Shown here in pieces: positions 1 to 13,743 of a stretch of DNA of 27,307 nucleotides (its first letter is position 1; the number at the start of each line of letters is the position of its first letter). The DNA is from Mnemiopsis leidyi. Taxonomy: Eukaryota > Ctenophora > Tentaculata > Lobata > Bolinopsidae. Made by a program: the position numbers and the translations under genes. The stretch is taken from positions 3,983 through 31,289 of the forward strand of contig JH152653.1 of assembly GCA_000226015.1 (NCBI GenBank). The letters are read 5' to 3'. The notes below the pieces were generated by a model that worked only from the letters and a program-made list of their open reading frames with translations, searched no databases and was not told the DNA's origin.

Positions 1-864
1 CCAACGTTATTATGGTCTCGCCACCGTGTGTTGGGTATAGCCAAAATGGTTGTACATTGATGTTCGCTGCTTCTAGCCTCAATTTGCCCACGTCCTAAAG
101 CATTGCTTCTTATAAAGCAGTCCCTACTTGTCATTTGTTCACTGTAACTCATTGATGTATAACTATTTGAATTTTGAAATAAAAAAAATAATGCGTGTGT
201 CGTGAAGCGAATAAAGGACGGGAGAGGTTTGCTTGTCCCACAGTTGGTAACCGTCGGAAATATTCCGTTAGGGAGTAAACTGGAGAACAGCGTGAAACTA
301 AAAGAGTCGCGCCGGACCCCTTAGCGAAAGATGAAGAAATCGATTTATAAGTTCCACTTTTTTTTTAACATATCTTACATATTTTTAGAAAATTTGTCAA
401 AACAAAATGATGAAAAATACCCTTATTTTCTGTGACGTCCGAAATGTGACGGTTTTTGTTGAAACCCGTCCGAGGCAGGCAGTCCAGGCCACCAAGCTGT
501 GATTGGTACAGGATTTATCCTGGAATTTAATCTCGGAGGATATCAGTGACGCGAATCCCACTTCGGTGTAATGTCTATTCCATTCAGAATGAGTTTGAAC
601 TTGCATATCAGGTGATAATGAATTCTGCTTGGTACTCACCAGCTCCTTAAGATGTCCGTACACGGAATATTTCGGAAGTTGTACGAGTTAAATTTTAATT
701 TTTTTCGCCATATTTTCGGACCGCCAAAATTTCGGTCGTCGCAAATTGATCCGCCATAAAAATGTCTCGTAAGGTAGAGTATACTGAGCTAGCAACTGTA
801 AGGGCTGTAATACTTTAGCACTTCTTATTACTTTTTTCGCTGTAACAGTTAATCTCGTTCACAG
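1..864. other. Left flank, no recognised gene
   Basis: No exon of a known family was recognised. The missing upstream coding exons of DMAP1 should lie to the left of position 865, but none of the expected charged, Arg-rich segment before the coiled coil could be found here, so they are either outside the window or in short exons I cannot see. An 88-codon open frame on the minus strand (397-663) contains a good donor-like site (GAGCTG|GTGAGT, about 630-640), but it matches nothing I know. Confidence 0.4.
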
Positions 865-1859
865 AAAAGGGTACCCAAAATTTACTCGAACACCGATCTC
901 TACAGGACCTTCAGCGACTGATAAAGGCAGCCGATCAATTGACGGAAACAGGATCTTCAAACAAAAAGAAAAAGTCTACCGCAAATAAAAAGAAGGAGGA
1001 AGAAACGCGGTCGTGGAGGATTCTTGACAAGCCACTGAACGCCGGGGTCAGCCTGAGGAGCGCTAAGACAAAACAAGCCCTTCAGGTATGTCTTTGCTAT
1101 ATTGGCACGGAGAGGAAATGTGAACTGAGGAATATAGACAAAGGACGCTTCTTTAGTGTTTAAGTGATGCTCCAAGAATGCCCCGTGAGCATTAATATAA
1201 CTCAAACTGTTTACGCTGTTAAAAATTATACGCTGTTAGAAATTATTTATAGAAAATTTTAAAACGTTTACAATCGGCCAGGTCGGATTAAAGAAGTCTA
1301 AATTGGTGGAACAGATTTTGACACAACTACAAGTAGGCGTATCCCCCATGCCAACTGAGGACATAACAGTACAGTTTAACGAGTTAAGGAACGATATATT
1401 GTTTCTTCTGGAGCTAAAGATCGCTCAGGAGACCTTGCAGTTCGACATCCAAGCTCTCAAACATCGGGTCAGTGAACTTCATTTGGTCACTCGACTTGCT
1501 TATCCTGCTTTTTGTGGTTTAACGGAGTACAAGTCATAAAATGTTTAAAATTATGTAGTAAGATTGGGTATTAAACTCGAAGATCACAATTAACATTTCT
1601 TGATAGTACAAAGATAGTATATTTGCTATTTCAAAATTTCCAGAAAGAAACACTTGGAGATCAAGCAGCGGCCGGAACTGACGAGGCCGAGAACGATGAC
1701 GATATGTTTGCCGATACAGACATCATGGGACTTAACTTGGACGAGGCGCTCGTCACAGCTGGTTTGACATCGTCCTGTTCTAGGAAGAGACGCGCAGCCA
1801 GTGAAATCGAAAAAGTAACCGCACTGCTTAAAAAGCAAAGAAAGAACAGCAAAGGGTGA
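865..1859 (+). CDS. DMAP1: DMAP1, C-terminal three coding exons (partial)
   Basis: DMAP1 is a nuclear subunit of the TIP60/NuA4 acetyltransferase and SRCAP remodelling complexes and also binds DNMT1. Exons read 865-1085, 1282-1467 and 1644-1859. All inner junctions are GT-AG and in frame, ending at TGA 1857-1859, giving about 206 residues. Exon 1 carries DLQRLIKAAD, then a Lys/Glu-rich stretch and GVSLRSAKTKQ. Exon 2 carries VGLKKSK followed by the hallmark SPMPTEDITVQFNELRNDI and ends in ALKHR. Exon 3 is acidic and ends in SRKRR plus a basic tail, as in the animal family. The N-terminal half, including the SANT-like domain, is not visible, so the entry is 5' partial. The 865 acceptor (TTCACAG) is preferred; one at 905/906 (CTACAG) would also keep frame but would lose about 14 codons. 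The gene is convergent with the ELM2-SANT gene. Confidence 0.88.
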
Positions 1860-2095
1860 CAAACTGGACTTTAAACTTCGAGTTCGATTATATGAACTGT
1901 GACATCATAAAGAAGGACACTTGTACCCGATAAGAAAAATTTTGCATTTCTTTTAAACTAGACTATTTTATTTGTTTATGAAGGACCAAAATGATCGGAA
2001 CGTACGGAAAGACTTTCAAGAGTAAACGTTATTGGTAACATTTATGTTTTACTTTTAGTGTAGCAGTAACAAAACGTTACTTTCATCATGCTTCG

Positions 2096-2101
2096 TTTAT
2101 T
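2096..2101 (-). promoter_or_regulatory. Candidate polyadenylation signal of the ELM2-SANT gene
   Basis: The plus strand reads TTTATT, which is AATAAA on the minus strand, about 500 bases downstream of the stop codon at 2600. This is only a consensus match and no transcript evidence exists. Confidence 0.3.
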
Positions 2102-2467
2102 CTCAGAACACTATTTTACCAAAAAAATATGTATTATCAACCTCCCGTGTTACCAAGTACCGTTGACTAATTTTCGATAGCACACTCCTATACATACGTG
2201 TAAAATGTTGCTATGGCGATGTGCGCGCAATGGTCACACTCTCGCGGCTTAGCTGCAAAACATGTGCTCCTTCATAAAATCAACAATCAATTAGAATTGC
2301 TTAGCTAAACGGATATTTTTACTGAACCTATTTCGGGTTGGATATAGAGTGCATAAATTGCTACACGGCATATTGGTGCAACGGTTTTCGAAAGCCAATA
2401 ACTTAAAGGAAGGGGAAAGCTGTTCTTAATCCTGTTAGTATTTTAGTTATTTAAGTCGGTTGATAAT

Positions 2468-2580
2468 ACAATTAGTAAACTCATTAGTCGTGTGCTGATC
2501 GGAAATTATTTAGCACTCGTGCCTACGGCACTCGTGAAATAATTTCCGATAGCACACTCCTATTCGTTTACTAATCGTAC
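2468..2580. repeat. Hairpin element (foldback/MITE-like)
   Basis: Two arms of roughly 40 bases, 2471-2511 and about 2538-2578, are inverted copies of each other with a few mismatches. The arms contain ATTAGTAAAC, GTGTGCTGATCGGAAATTATT and their complements. The loop of about 26 bases contains the repeated word GCACTCGTG and an inner GTGCC-TAC-GGCAC palindrome. It starts 20 bases beyond the ELM2-SANT stop codon, so it would be transcribed in that 3' untranslated region. Confidence 0.7.
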
Positions 2581-2599
2581 AATATGGTTCAAGTTTTTG

Positions 2600-4417
2600 C
2601 TACATTTGAAAATTCATAAATCTATCTGGCAATCTTTTCCGTCTCTTCCTTTTTTGCTGCACAGTTCTTACTGTCCGTCCAAACTTATTAATCTGCTTTA
2701 TCTCAGTGCAAACAGAGTCGTCACTGCTTTCGCTGCTACTGCTGATTATGTTTTGCCGCATTTTGGCCCAATCTTTGCCAAGCTCAAAGAATTCGATCTG
2801 TTGGAGATGTTTCAGCGGAGTTCTATCAAGAATGTTGACAATCTTTTTGGAATTTTCTGGAATGTTGATAAATGTTTGACGTTGATTCGAATAAAAATAC
2901 CAATCTAGATTAATCGGTTTCAGATGTTTGAAACATTGAAAATGCTCAAGTATTTGGTTGACATCTTCCCCGAAAAGTATCAGTCCCTTCTCGAAATTAA
3001 GCTTCATTTTAGCAGTCCACGGTATCTGTTTGATCTCTTTAAGCTTACTTCGGCCTTCGTTATGATTGTTGCAAGAACTTAGGAGTCGTCCGATTGGATT
3101 TTGTTCAGAATAACTGTCACAGCTAACATTTTCATCACCACTTTTGGGTATTTCAGGATTCTCGGTCTCTCCGGTTGTTATGATTTCGTCGTCGACTATG
3201 TCATCATCCACAAAAACATTGTATTTTCCCAACTTCTGAAGCTGTAACGCTTTATCAAGATCGTATTCCGATGCTGACAATTGAAATAGAGCATCTTCAA
3301 TGTCAGGTTCTCTCGTGTTCATTGATTTAAGAGATCGGTCAACTTTCGCACTAGAAGTAGAATTCGCTGACCATTCCCTGAGAAAACGCACGACTTGTTT
3401 TTCAGGAATTCTACTAGGATCCCACACTAAGACGTCGCCTTCATTAACTTTGAGATCACATTGGAGGTCATCTATCAGAATCATTTCTAAAAGAGCTCTT
3501 ATTTGCTCCTCCACCAATGATTCGATGATGTTCTTGGTTGCCACAAATGTCAGCCGATCTACATACATCCGAGTGTGTATCTCTTCTGATGAAGATTCTT
3601 CCTCAATTTTTCTCTTCCTGGATTTAGGTGTCATCTCACAGTTGTTCAAGTTTGAATTTAACAAATTACTTCCTGACTTTGAAGATAATTTTTCCTCTTT
3701 TTTGTGTTCTTTCGAGTTACTGCTTTGCTTCTTGGAAGTTCGGACTGGTTCCTTACTCTTAGATGTTTTATCATCAGTACCGGATGTAGGTACAATTATA
3801 CTTCTATTTACACACTGACACTTTCGACGTTTTTTGCTTGCAGTATTCTGTTGATTCTGAGACTTCAATATGATCGTGAATCTTGCATCACTCTTTAGGG
3901 ATGTTTGTTTTCTTCTAATTTCTGCCGCCGGAATAAAACAAGGTATGTGCGACCGTAAAGTATCTGGTTCTGATTCCACTGATCTTAAGTAAATCAAAAC
4001 TTTTTGATTAAACTCCGAACTCAGAAATTTAACTTTCTGGTACCCTTGCACGATAACCTCTCTGTTGAATGTAGAAAAACAACGACTACGTCCCCATAAT
4101 CCATTCTTCTCCAGAACTTCGTACTGGAATATTTTCCAATTTACAACAATGATGTGATGAATGTCTAACACGAGTTTATCATAGACAATGTCTGTGAACT
4201 CTGTGTGCGACAAAAGTTGCTTTAAGCGGCTGTCGAAATTAATAGGATTCATTTTTTGTGGTAATGCAGGTGGGATCCCATCTTTATTTTTAGAACCTGA
4301 TTTTCTGTTTTTCTTTGCTGGTGAGACTGGAATCTGTGCTAATATTGTACTTTTCGGAGGCGGAAGTTTCAATTTCATGTTCGGATCACGCTGTTGACGC
4401 TCTGAATTTGATTTCAT
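2600..4417 (-). CDS. ELM2-SANT domain chromatin protein, single long coding exon
   Basis: The product is probably a nuclear corepressor-type protein of the MIER/MTA/RCOR group, in which ELM2-SANT recruits class I histone deacetylases. Read from the first ATG (4417-4415), it has 605 residues and ends at TAG 2602-2600. The frame stays open to 4444 but without an ATG. A consensus acceptor (TTTTTCCTTGTAG) ends at 4446, so an upstream exon exists, either 5' untranslated or a few extra codons. An ELM2-like half spans about residues 327-396 (VLVWDPSRIPEKQVVRFL, then EDALFQLSASEYDLDKAL), which fits MIER best. A SANT-like segment spans about 466-511 (WTAKMKLNFEKGLILFGEDV). The usual N-terminal ELM2 signature (VG..YQA.IP) is missing. 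Basic and Ser-rich linkers lie at about 190-280, and there is a basic tail (QKRKRRKRLPDRF). Residues 60-165 look folded but were not recognised. An intronless CDS of this size suits a retrogene, or a gene with only 5' introns. Confidence 0.72.
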   Translation of the reverse strand: MKSNSERQQRDPNMKLKLPPPKSTILAQIPVSPAKKNRKSGSKNKDGIPPALPQKMNPINFDSRLKQLLSHTEFTDIVYDKLVLDIHHIIVVNWKIFQYEVLEKNGLWGRSRCFSTFNREVIVQGYQKVKFLSSEFNQKVLIYLRSVESEPDTLRSHIPCFIPAAEIRRKQTSLKSDARFTIILKSQNQQNTASKKRRKCQCVNRSIIVPTSGTDDKTSKSKEPVRTSKKQSSNSKEHKKEEKLSSKSGSNLLNSNLNNCEMTPKSRKRKIEEESSSEEIHTRMYVDRLTFVATKNIIESLVEEQIRALLEMILIDDLQCDLKVNEGDVLVWDPSRIPEKQVVRFLREWSANSTSSAKVDRSLKSMNTREPDIEDALFQLSASEYDLDKALQLQKLGKYNVFVDDDIVDDEIITTGETENPEIPKSGDENVSCDSYSEQNPIGRLLSSCNNHNEGRSKLKEIKQIPWTAKMKLNFEKGLILFGEDVNQILEHFQCFKHLKPINLDWYFYSNQRQTFINIPENSKKIVNILDRTPLKHLQQIEFFELGKDWAKMRQNIISSSSESSDDSVCTEIKQINKFGRTVRTVQQKRKRRKRLPDRFMNFQM

Positions 4418-4445
4418 ATTGAATCGAGTGCTGACGTCACCCAAT

Positions 4446-6208
4446 CTACAAGGAAAAATATTCAGATCAGATTGGTGGGGTTATTAGGGTACGAAATATT
4501 ATTAAAATGTAGTCATTCCATTCGCTCTGTCATCTGAAAGGAGTTAATGTTCGTGAAATGGATAATATTAAGGCCGTTGGTCAAATATGACCAATCATTA
4601 CCACAAAATGACAACTTTGTGATATTTGCTTCCAATTCCATGGCAAAACTTTTATACAGTTGCATTATTCATGTAAACACTTTAATTTCATGCTTTAAAC
4701 ATCAAAACCATTTCATGATTATTCTTCTTACTTTTTCTCTCTGAAAATTGATCAAAAAATGGAATATGATGTTAATTATTGTCCTTAGTGAGTATATAAT
4801 CTATGTACATACTTTTCCGGACTGATTTAGACCCTAATTTCAAGCGCATAATACACTAATTGGTTATTTAAATGCGTAAACCATTTGACTTAAGTTTAAC
4901 ATTGCATTTCTGTAATTCAAGTCCTCAGTACAGTCATATGAAAGCAAGCAAATGTTAAATGCATCAAAAACGTGAATCACACTAGACCATTGAAGTGCAA
5001 TTCAGAAATTTATTCAAATTTGCTTTAGCCATACCACGTGCATTTCTTTTACACGTGCAGAATAATTAATCCGCAAAGTTATTTCTCGCAGTCCGTTTAC
5101 AAACCGTATTAGGGATAACTCCGATTCCAAATGCATGCTGTAACGATCATCTTGATTCTAAGCCTTACTGCATTTGTAAGATACGTTGATTGTTGATACT
5201 AAGTTTCAAGGCGTCCATGCATGATGCCAGGAACAATGTCGCAGTGTAATGTTCGACCTATCTTATAGCTACAGTTTTCATAAGCTTGAATGTTATCTCA
5301 TTACTCATAGCATTTCAAACTTAGTGAATATAATTATTTCTGTACGTTCAAGGTCAATTGTAGCTCAGCTCTGGCCTCTGTAGCATGTGAATAAGCTAGA
5401 CAGCTAAATGCACGTACGTATCTATCGCTAAAAAGTAAATAAAACAAGCACATCTATGATTCTCATCACAAACGATGTGTAGCGTCCTCGGTATGTGTGA
5501 CGCGCGCTTTTGACTGCACCAGTCCTTGTACAGTCCTTGTTATAAACACTATTTGAAATATGACACGACTCGCAGATTACGTTGTAAAACAATTTTATTG
5601 ATCAGTCTACTGCGGTCAATCTCAAATTCATGAACGGAACCAATATTGCAGAATTAAGGTTTTTTCGAAGTTACATTAAAAACCAGCTTCAATAATGGGA
5701 GTGGAAGCTCCTTTGGTGTCTATGCCCCTTAAGCGACGATGTAACCTTTCTATAATCTGTCATATGTTGAAGATTCCAAATGAAAAACATACGGTGATCC
5801 ATTCACATATTTCATCCCGTCAAGGCATGAGACTTCACCATAATGGTAACCCCTAAGAAGCACTGGTTTGCCGTGCAAGGCCCCTAACATTGTGGAATAC
5901 CATGCCTTGCCATAGATCTTGAGACTTGGGCAATCCAAAAACAAGCTTACCAATATCTTGATGCAATTTCACGATGCAATTTGTTATAAGCCCTTTAAAA
6001 TGAGCCTCATTCTTCAAACGACAACACTTCTTGAACAATAAGTTTAATTGTCGTTGGGGGTTTGGGTAGTCTGAGAATGTGATAAACTTAAGTGAAGTTG
6101 ATACGTCAGTGTACTAATAAAAATTCATCGATTAAGGCAAATGACAATTAAATTCTAAAATTCAGCAAGAAATAAAAATTCGCGAAAGATTCTCACCCAA
6201 AAATTTGT
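4446..6208. other. Intergenic or intronic region with little content
   Basis: This is AT-rich sequence upstream of the ELM2-SANT coding exon. It must contain that gene's first exon or exons if the acceptor at 4446 is real. A minus-strand donor-like site (AAA|GTAAGA) near 4729 is a candidate. Two CACGTG E-boxes lie near 5035 and 5054. A kelch-like fragment is listed separately at 5750-6038. Nothing else was recognised. Confidence 0.4.
5750..6038 (-). pseudogene. Possible kelch-repeat protein fragment, frameshifted
   Basis: Two minus-strand open frames overlap here (6038-5853 and 5953-5750). The second contains a segment resembling one kelch blade, with YSTMLGALHGKPVLLRGY followed after about 20 residues by YVNGSPYVF. 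The first frame (MFKKCCRLKNEAHFKGL) matches nothing I know and lacks the kelch pattern. No splice sites or full-length context were seen. If real, it is a single blade from a broken copy. The call rests on one short pattern and could be chance. Confidence 0.25.
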
Positions 6209-7213
6209 CTAATGGTTTCCATCAACAATGTTGAATACCATGGGCTTATTCGAGAGGCACTCAAAACATTCCAATATCAAATTTTCCGAACCGACATCAA
6301 TAAATGAAAAAAACTCTATCCTAGATTTCGCTAAGATTTCCAATTTAGACTTAGCAAGCTCCAAGACAAAAATAGGAGTATTTTCACTTAGCAAATAACT
6401 CGCAAAAGCAATCCCTATCGGATTACCTAAATCTTTCTCGTCCCTACTGGGGAATGTGACCTGGGACTGGACCAGATCTAGGTTCCCGTACAGTTTACTG
6501 GATGTCACAAACAAGTTGTTCTTTGTATCAGGGTACAGGAGATACAACACACACGACAGTCCATCTAGCGGTAGAACACTCTTGCTGTCCACGTTTTTAC
6601 CCAAAAAGCAGCCCAACGAGTCCAGCTTTATCTTATCAAGAACGCTCACATCAAAATGTAGCATCTTGTTTACTGGCACTGTCATGGTGTCATCGTTACA
6701 TTCCTTTACGGGGGATAAACTGGGCGGTTCCTGAACACATTCTTTTCTAAAATTCAGAGATTTAAGTTCGCAGTGTACACCGTGTTTCAAGATGATGTCA
6801 ATCAGGTCCATGTCATCAAGGGGCGACGTGGTTGTATCGGATGATGCCTGCTTGGTAAATGAAACTCGCGGAAACATCCTCTCGGCGGGAGATGTTGAGG
6901 AGTCTTGTTTTGTACAAATTTTCTGATTTTTGTCTGGCAATGATTTTACTTCAGTTCGTCTTGGCGTGATATGGTTCTGTGAGGTTTGGTTAAAAAGTGC
7001 AGGTTGAACTGTACTATTGTTGTTTGGTAGTACTTCCCCGTACCTATTACCCCTGGGGAGAGAAAAGTTGTCTGTTTCAACGTCGCTGTTTGTTGATGAA
7101 GTTGAGGCAGAATCGTCTGAATCCGTGTCGAAGGGGTTCAATACAAATCTGATATCTGTCGGCTTTGTGAAGTCCGGATAAAGAAACGTGTCAATAAACC
7201 TTGCAGTGTTCAT
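6209..7213 (-). CDS. Uncharacterised 334-residue protein
   Basis: I do not recognise this protein. The frame runs from an ATG at 7213-7211 (MNTARFIDTFLYP) to TAG 6211-6209. A strong acceptor-like run (GCCTGAGTTTCAG) ends one base before the ATG at 7215, so an upstream untranslated exon is likely. The frame is open to 7270 but only from a TTG. Residues 1-35 look conserved in style, then a Ser/Asp/Thr-rich acidic linker (FDTDSDDSASTSSTNSD) leads into a low-complexity stretch to about residue 130. About residues 170-330 look globular, with alternating hydrophobic and charged segments ending PMVFNIVDGNH. There is no signal peptide or membrane span. A consensus donor (TTTTTGG|GTGAGAATC) lies about 15 bases after the stop, suggesting a 3' untranslated intron or an alternative C-terminus. 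Codon use and length argue for a real gene, but no function is proposed. Confidence 0.55.
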   Translation of the reverse strand: MNTARFIDTFLYPDFTKPTDIRFVLNPFDTDSDDSASTSSTNSDVETDNFSLPRGNRYGEVLPNNNSTVQPALFNQTSQNHITPRRTEVKSLPDKNQKICTKQDSSTSPAERMFPRVSFTKQASSDTTTSPLDDMDLIDIILKHGVHCELKSLNFRKECVQEPPSLSPVKECNDDTMTVPVNKMLHFDVSVLDKIKLDSLGCFLGKNVDSKSVLPLDGLSCVLYLLYPDTKNNLFVTSSKLYGNLDLVQSQVTFPSRDEKDLGNPIGIAFASYLLSENTPIFVLELAKSKLEILAKSRIEFFSFIDVGSENLILECFECLSNKPMVFNIVDGNH

Positions 7214-7270
7214 GCTGAAACTCAGGCAATTATTGAAGGCAGAGTAAAATTTGAAACATTTAGATACCAA

Positions 7271-8025
7271 CTAATAACTTTTTACGACGATCAGCGAGTT
7301 ATATTTTTTATTTTGATTTGACAAAGAACTCGAGTGATTTTTTAACGTCCTCTGACAACATACATTTGATATGTGACAAAATAAAGTCTCCAAACTCGTT
7401 AATTCTGCAATTGCTGTCTGTTTATAATGCTAATTATGTTCTAAATGTACATGTTCAAAATGTACAAACGATATGTTTACATGTTTTATTTATTTACACA
7501 TGAATTAGTCTACCTAACTGTACAAACCCTAATTTTCAGCTGAAGGTGGATTAAGCGCTAGCGTTCTCATTCCTTATAATCATTAAGGAGGAAATGTAAA
7601 ACTTTTGCTAGTCAATTTGACTGTTCAGGAACTTAAAGCACCCTTATGGGCATCAATTGCGCGGCCCTGTTTTCTACATTTCCCCCTTAATTTATGAGTT
7701 TAGAGCCAAGGCCAATCAAAGAGGGTAATGAATAATCAATAAAAACTTTAAGAAACGATAAAGCTTAAAACGGGGCCCCGTGTTCTAGAAATATGAAAAG
7801 TAGCAACTTTGTTAATCAATCGTCAAAAACCATCAACAAGTTATCTTTCACTTAAAATATCTTTCACTTTTTTTTATGTAACTTATTGGCAACCCCAGAT
7901 ACACTTTTAGATCAATCTAGAAAATCTATAAATGACGATAGGCATGTGATTCCCATATTATTCTGATATCATTATCAGTTACTAAACTCACTACTAAATA
8001 ATCTGATATAAAGTTATATATAAAG
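7271..8025. other. Spacer between SANBR and the uncharacterised gene
   Basis: This is AT-rich sequence that should include the SANBR 3' untranslated region. It contains an imperfect inverted repeat of about 25 bases (7578-7604 against 7668-7696, core TTAAGGAGGAAATGTA) and a perfect 12-base palindrome ACGGGGCCCCGT at 7770-7781. No coding sequence was seen. Confidence 0.5.
7485..7494 (-). promoter_or_regulatory. Candidate polyadenylation signals of SANBR
   Basis: Two overlapping TTTATT words on the plus strand give two AATAAA signals on the minus strand, about 530-540 bases past the SANBR stop codon. This is only a consensus match. Confidence 0.3.
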
Positions 8026-11914
<3,889 letters not shown>

Positions 11915-13743
11915 GTCCAACAACTCTTCTTTGGATTTTTGTTTACATAGCTACTAAATTCTAAGGGTAGGAAAATTTATTTCATAACATTTGGTAAAGT
12001 CAGGCAATGAAATTATTTTTTTTGTAGATCCAACTTCGTCTACCAACGTAACAAAATACATGAAAGTAATAGAACTTAGAAAAATAAAGCAACAGCACAA
12101 TTACAGCTATGGTGCGGCTGACAGGAAAAATCCGAATCTGACATTATCAGGTTATTAAGTAACACTAAATTGGTTGTACTTGTATGTACCACAAATTCCT
12201 ATAAAGATTTAAATATGGAACCGCTATAGAGATTTAGCGGTTGCATGTACCACATAACGACGAACATAAGCCCACAATGTCAGTAGAAGACAGCCCAAAC
12301 GTTGACACGCAATGACTAATATGCAGTCGTGTCCAGGGAGCATATGTGTGAGCAACAACGCTATGCAGGTGGCACTATGGCGTTACACTTGATAATTATC
12401 TGTGTGCGTTTCGAGGAACACACCTCCAATCTTCATCGCAATGTGGGCAAGTTTTTGTCGGACCAGACTTCTAATGCATGATTGAATGTGAGGATGACGT
12501 GAGTCTGGGTCATAACATCAGTTGTACAACCGGGCGTGAGTTAGTATATATGGTAAGACTTAACTATGATACGATTAAGAGGTCGGGAAATGAATAAGCT
12601 TTAAACAACAAAAAGCACATTGAATGTGCCATTAAGTTTATGATCGGCATGTTACTAGTATCTATCGTGTCAACAAAATATTTGTGAATGGAGAGATCAA
12701 TATATGAAGAGACGAAGTACTGGGTTATTGGATACAATATTTGTCAAGCAAGGAAATCAGTCAAATTAATTTGTTTATTTCATAAAACTCACTAACAATT
12801 CAAAATAAAAGTGATCATAGATAAATTCTAAAATGTTCAATTACAATCATTATTGAAGGTATATCATTCCCTCATATCATTTCGTAATATATGCGTAAAA
12901 GTTAATCATCAACAAACTTTTAGAGTAAAGCCACTATAAATTATAGAACAGTGTCCTACCGTAAAATTAAAGGTCCAGGCATATGTCAATTACATTTAAT
13001 TTGATACCAATCAACCATTTTGATATGATATCAGAGTATCTGAACGAGAAATAAGAATATTTTAATGCGGTTGATCTACACACCTATCGACGTTTACAAG
13101 ACCTAAGGATCTGAAATCTATGGACTCAAGTTTAAATTTCTCTAACATTCTTGGCTGTGTTAATGGCTGGTTGGACACAGTAGAAAACAAACCAATTTAT
13201 TTGAAAATTTTTCAATGGCTTCGTTTTCTAATACGTTACTTACTAGTAAACTAAAAACGTATTTCTAGTGAACTAAAAACGTGCTTCTAACTGTAGAAAA
13301 AATTAATGTGCAGCTGTATTGATAAAATTTAAAGCCATGAGCATTGAGCCTCATGCTGCAACACATGCTTAAGATCAATCGATTTTTCTATAATCAACAA
13401 ATATTGCACACAATAAAAAAGTTTGACAGTCCAGGGTTATTTTAAATCCAAAATTCAAAATTTAACATTGAAATAAGACAAGCTTTTTCAGCAAATCATA
13501 GTACTTAGAGGAATTTACAAAAAACCTTGATTACATCTCAAAAACAAATGCAACTCGCCTTGAATCGAGATACAAGATTCTACGAACCAAGTCAACAACA
13601 ATCTTATCAAAAATATGCACACACCGTAAAACCAGTAAACAAATCCACAGAGTATGCTACAAAATGGGAACCACGCAAAAACTGGCTCCACAGCTTAAGA
13701 TACACAAGATTTCCTTAGACAATACTGAAGTTAAAACCGAACA
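11915..13743. other. Spacer between SANBR and CHMP3
   Basis: This should contain the SANBR promoter and any 5' exon, and the CHMP3 3' untranslated region. An acceptor-like site (CTACCCTTAG) ends near 11971 on the minus strand. I looked for the missing SANT domain of SANBR (a Trp-containing WxxVA..VPG-type helix) and saw none. No open frame with recognisable content exists. Confidence 0.45.
13196..13201 (-). promoter_or_regulatory. Candidate polyadenylation signal of CHMP3
   Basis: TTTATT on the plus strand gives AATAAA on the minus strand, about 540 bases after the CHMP3 stop codon. This is only a consensus match. Confidence 0.25.

Larger units (their letters stand above)
1860..2599. other. 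Convergent intergenic region (3' flanks)
   Basis: This holds the 3' flank of DMAP1 from the left and of the minus-strand ELM2-SANT gene from the right. A minus-strand AATAAA lies at 2096-2101, about 500 bases past the ELM2-SANT stop, and another is near 1966-1971, so the two 3' untranslated regions may overlap. A hairpin element occupies 2468-2580, and a short relative of its arm (TTTCGATAGCACACTCCTAT) is at about 2173-2192. No gene was seen. Confidence 0.5.

Noticed and set aside
397..663. 88-codon minus-strand frame with a consensus donor near 630-640
   Set aside because: It resembles no known protein and has no supported partner exon; it is kept only as a note in the flank entry.
3300..3818. 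172-codon plus-strand frame
   Set aside because: It is the shadow of the ELM2-SANT coding exon on the other strand and shows no domain.
4418..4444. Extension of the ELM2-SANT frame to 4444
   Set aside because: The first codon there is TTG, and a splice acceptor ends at 4446, so it is exon sequence but not a supported start.
7770..7781. Perfect 12-base palindrome ACGGGGCCCCGT
   Set aside because: A single short palindrome with no partner or context is compatible with chance.
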